From Paludibacteraceae bacterium (lineage in GTDB: Bacteria; Bacteroidota; Bacteroidia; Bacteroidales; Paludibacteraceae): a stretch of 64,000 nt of DNA. The first letter of the stretch is position 1; each line of letters starts with the position of its first letter. The position numbers and the translations under genes are program-made. The notes beneath the pieces were generated by a model. The model saw only the letters and a program-made list of their open reading frames with translations, was not told where the DNA came from and made no database searches. The DNA is taken from positions 1-64,000 of the forward strand of contig JAFOFC010000038.1 in NCBI GenBank assembly GCA_017387515.1. Direction: 5' to 3'. This document shows positions 62,853-64,000 of this stretch, piece after piece.

Positions 62853-64000
62853 TTATTTAATTACCGATATCTCGTAATATTGTCTGATGCGATTTACCCA
62901 CTCATTTCCGTCATCTAAAATAGCAAGCGACCCATCGGTTATAGATAAGAACACATCGCCCAACGCACAAATACGACTATATGGCATGGGATTGCTTCTG
63001 AATAAGGAAGTTCCTAAAAAATAGTTATCTACTTTATGCACATCCAGAATATCTAGTAAAGTAGGGGCTAAATCCAACGAATTTCTGCCTTCAGCATCTA
63101 TTTTTTGCGGAACAATGCCATCGGTATATATAAACAATGGTATTTTATTGATGAAACCCCACTGCGAGGAGGCAAACGTAGCTTTATACTCGGGGCTTGG
63201 ATAGGTAGCATGATCGGCCGAGAATACCAACAGTGTATTGTCAAAGACACCTTCTTGGCTCATTTCCGTAAAGAAATCGCCAAAGGCAGCATCGTAGTTA
63301 TAAAACTTGTTTAGATACGAATTAGATCCATCACCATATTTTAAATCGGGGCTATCAAAACCATGATGTGTACCCAAATTATAGCACACAATAAAAAAAG
63401 GTTCTTGCTGGTTCTTGTAATAACGTACCGTATTTTTTAACACCTCAAAAATCTGCTTATCGGTGCGTGCTTTATTGTGGCCATAATGGCCCGACGCCAA
63501 CGTATCTACCCCTAACGAATACAGATAACTTACTACGTTTTTATCGCCTGGTTCGGGGTTGATATAACACGTATTATACCCTGCCTTGTTTTTTAAAATA
63601 TCTACTATCGAAACCAATTTAGTAGCTAGCATCTTTCGTTGGGTATCGGCATCTAGTTCGCCTAACCCTGCTCCACCCTGATAGCCGCCTTGGTACTGAT
63701 ACGACGAATACAACTGACCACGTACGCCCCTAAAGGTAGCCGCCGTGTGGTTGTAATAATTATCAAACACCAACGACTTTGCATATAAGGTATCTAGATG
63801 GGGAGTAAGATTGCGACCGTGATTATTGTATACATCCAACACTTCGGCCGACAAGCCTTCTGTAAGCATCAAAATAACCGACATGGGTTGCTTATCGGGG
63901 TTTATTCCTACATTGATAGCGCCGGCAGGAATATCTTTTTTGTAAAAAAGGCTATATAACTCTTCTTGCTCATAACTAGCCGCCAACGATTGGTAATAGT
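62853..64000 (-). CDS. Sulfatase-family (LTA-synthase-like) protein, 5' part outside the window
   Basis: At least 382 residues are visible. The frame stays open to the window edge, so the N-terminus, probably with membrane helices, is missing. Alkaline-phosphatase-superfamily features: VILMLTEGLSAEVLD with Glu-Gly-Leu-Ser where the nucleophile is expected, NLTPHLDTLYAKSLVFDNYYNHTAATFRGVRGQLYSSY, FFIVCYNLGTHHGFDSPD, the metal motif TLLVFSADHATYPS, and NSLDLAPTLLDILDVHKVDNYFLGTSLF. This pattern fits phosphoglycerol or phosphoethanolamine transferases of the LtaS type; the substrate is unknown. A TTG at 63986 is not the start. Confidence 0.85.
   Translation of the reverse strand, partial: YYQSLAASYEQEELYSLFYKKDIPAGAINVGINPDKQPMSVILMLTEGLSAEVLDVYNNHGRNLTPHLDTLYAKSLVFDNYYNHTAATFRGVRGQLYSSYQYQGGYQGGAGLGELDADTQRKMLATKLVSIVDILKNKAGYNTCYINPEPGDKNVVSYLYSLGVDTLASGHYGHNKARTDKQIFEVLKNTVRYYKNQQEPFFIVCYNLGTHHGFDSPDLKYGDGSNSYLNKFYNYDAAFGDFFTEMSQEGVFDNTLLVFSADHATYPSPEYKATFASSQWGFINKIPLFIYTDGIVPQKIDAEGRNSLDLAPTLLDILDVHKVDNYFLGTSLFRSNPMPYSRICALGDVFLSITDGSLAILDDGNEWVNRIRQYYEISVIK

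Overview
The window reads as an ordinary chromosomal stretch of a Bacteroidales-type bacterium (phylum Bacteroidota). Three things point there: repeated promoter boxes of the phylum-specific TAnnTTTG form, the absence of Shine-Dalgarno sequences, and a gene set including type IX secretion (T9SS) genes, acetate kinase with phosphotransacetylase, and an ATP-type PEP carboxykinase. The T9SS genes and the fermentation genes suggest a Porphyromonas/Paludibacter-like relative; the genus cannot be fixed from the sequence alone. There is no prophage, IS element, CRISPR array or rRNA operon. Two tRNAs are present, Arg-CCT and Glu-TTC.

Layout. 1-1.2 kb: 3' part of pckA. 1.3-7.7 kb (minus): a tightly packed operon porQ-cmk-ispH-pfkA-uvrA. 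7.8-13.4 kb (plus): tonB, hflX, a DUF4954 beta-helix protein, a methyltransferase, a cobalamin adenosyltransferase and a small DUF2795 protein. 13.5-19.4 kb: the T9SS core operon porP-porK-porL-porM-porN, closed by a terminator. 19.6-25.6 kb: the envelope cluster porG-uppS-bamA-two OmpH/Skp-murI. 25.6-39.3 kb: topB, typA-folK-histidine kinase, dnaG and fmt, a small membrane protein with a third OmpH, pepD, and dnaX with an A11 slippery tract that separates gamma from the tau extension. 39.4-47.7 kb (minus): rsmE-mtnN-M18 peptidase-cstA, rpmH, gpmI, DUF2752/CD225 membrane proteins and a secreted lamin-tail protein. 47.8-49.8 kb: asd-aroB. 50-57.7 kb (minus): tRNA-Arg, a DUF7033 deacetylase-like protein, radC, rpsT/tRNA-Glu, a PAP2-like protein, pta-ackA, acyltransferase-xerD. 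57.8-62.8 kb (minus): a CYTH protein and the aromatic amino-acid operon pheA-aminotransferase-DAHP synthase/chorismate mutase-tyrA. The window ends inside a sulfatase-family gene.

The most interesting signals are small. (1) Upstream of the Phe/Tyr operon is an unannotated 17-codon leader peptide with ten Phe/Tyr codons among eleven consecutive codons. It is followed by mutually exclusive antiterminator and terminator arms: a complete translation-coupled attenuator. (2) dnaX breaks at a run of 11 A. The 0 frame stops two codons later, while the -1 frame stays open for about 200 codons and looks like the tau C-terminal domain. (3) uvrA has no ATG, GTG or TTG that retains its conserved N-terminus; the position of the expected start holds ATA in an ATAA overlap with the pfkA stop. 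(4) Non-coding spacers carry heptad repeat arrays, a covarying 31-bp palindromic element that has become the C-terminus of an aminotransferase, and a hairpin array with duplicated terminators next to tRNA-Arg.
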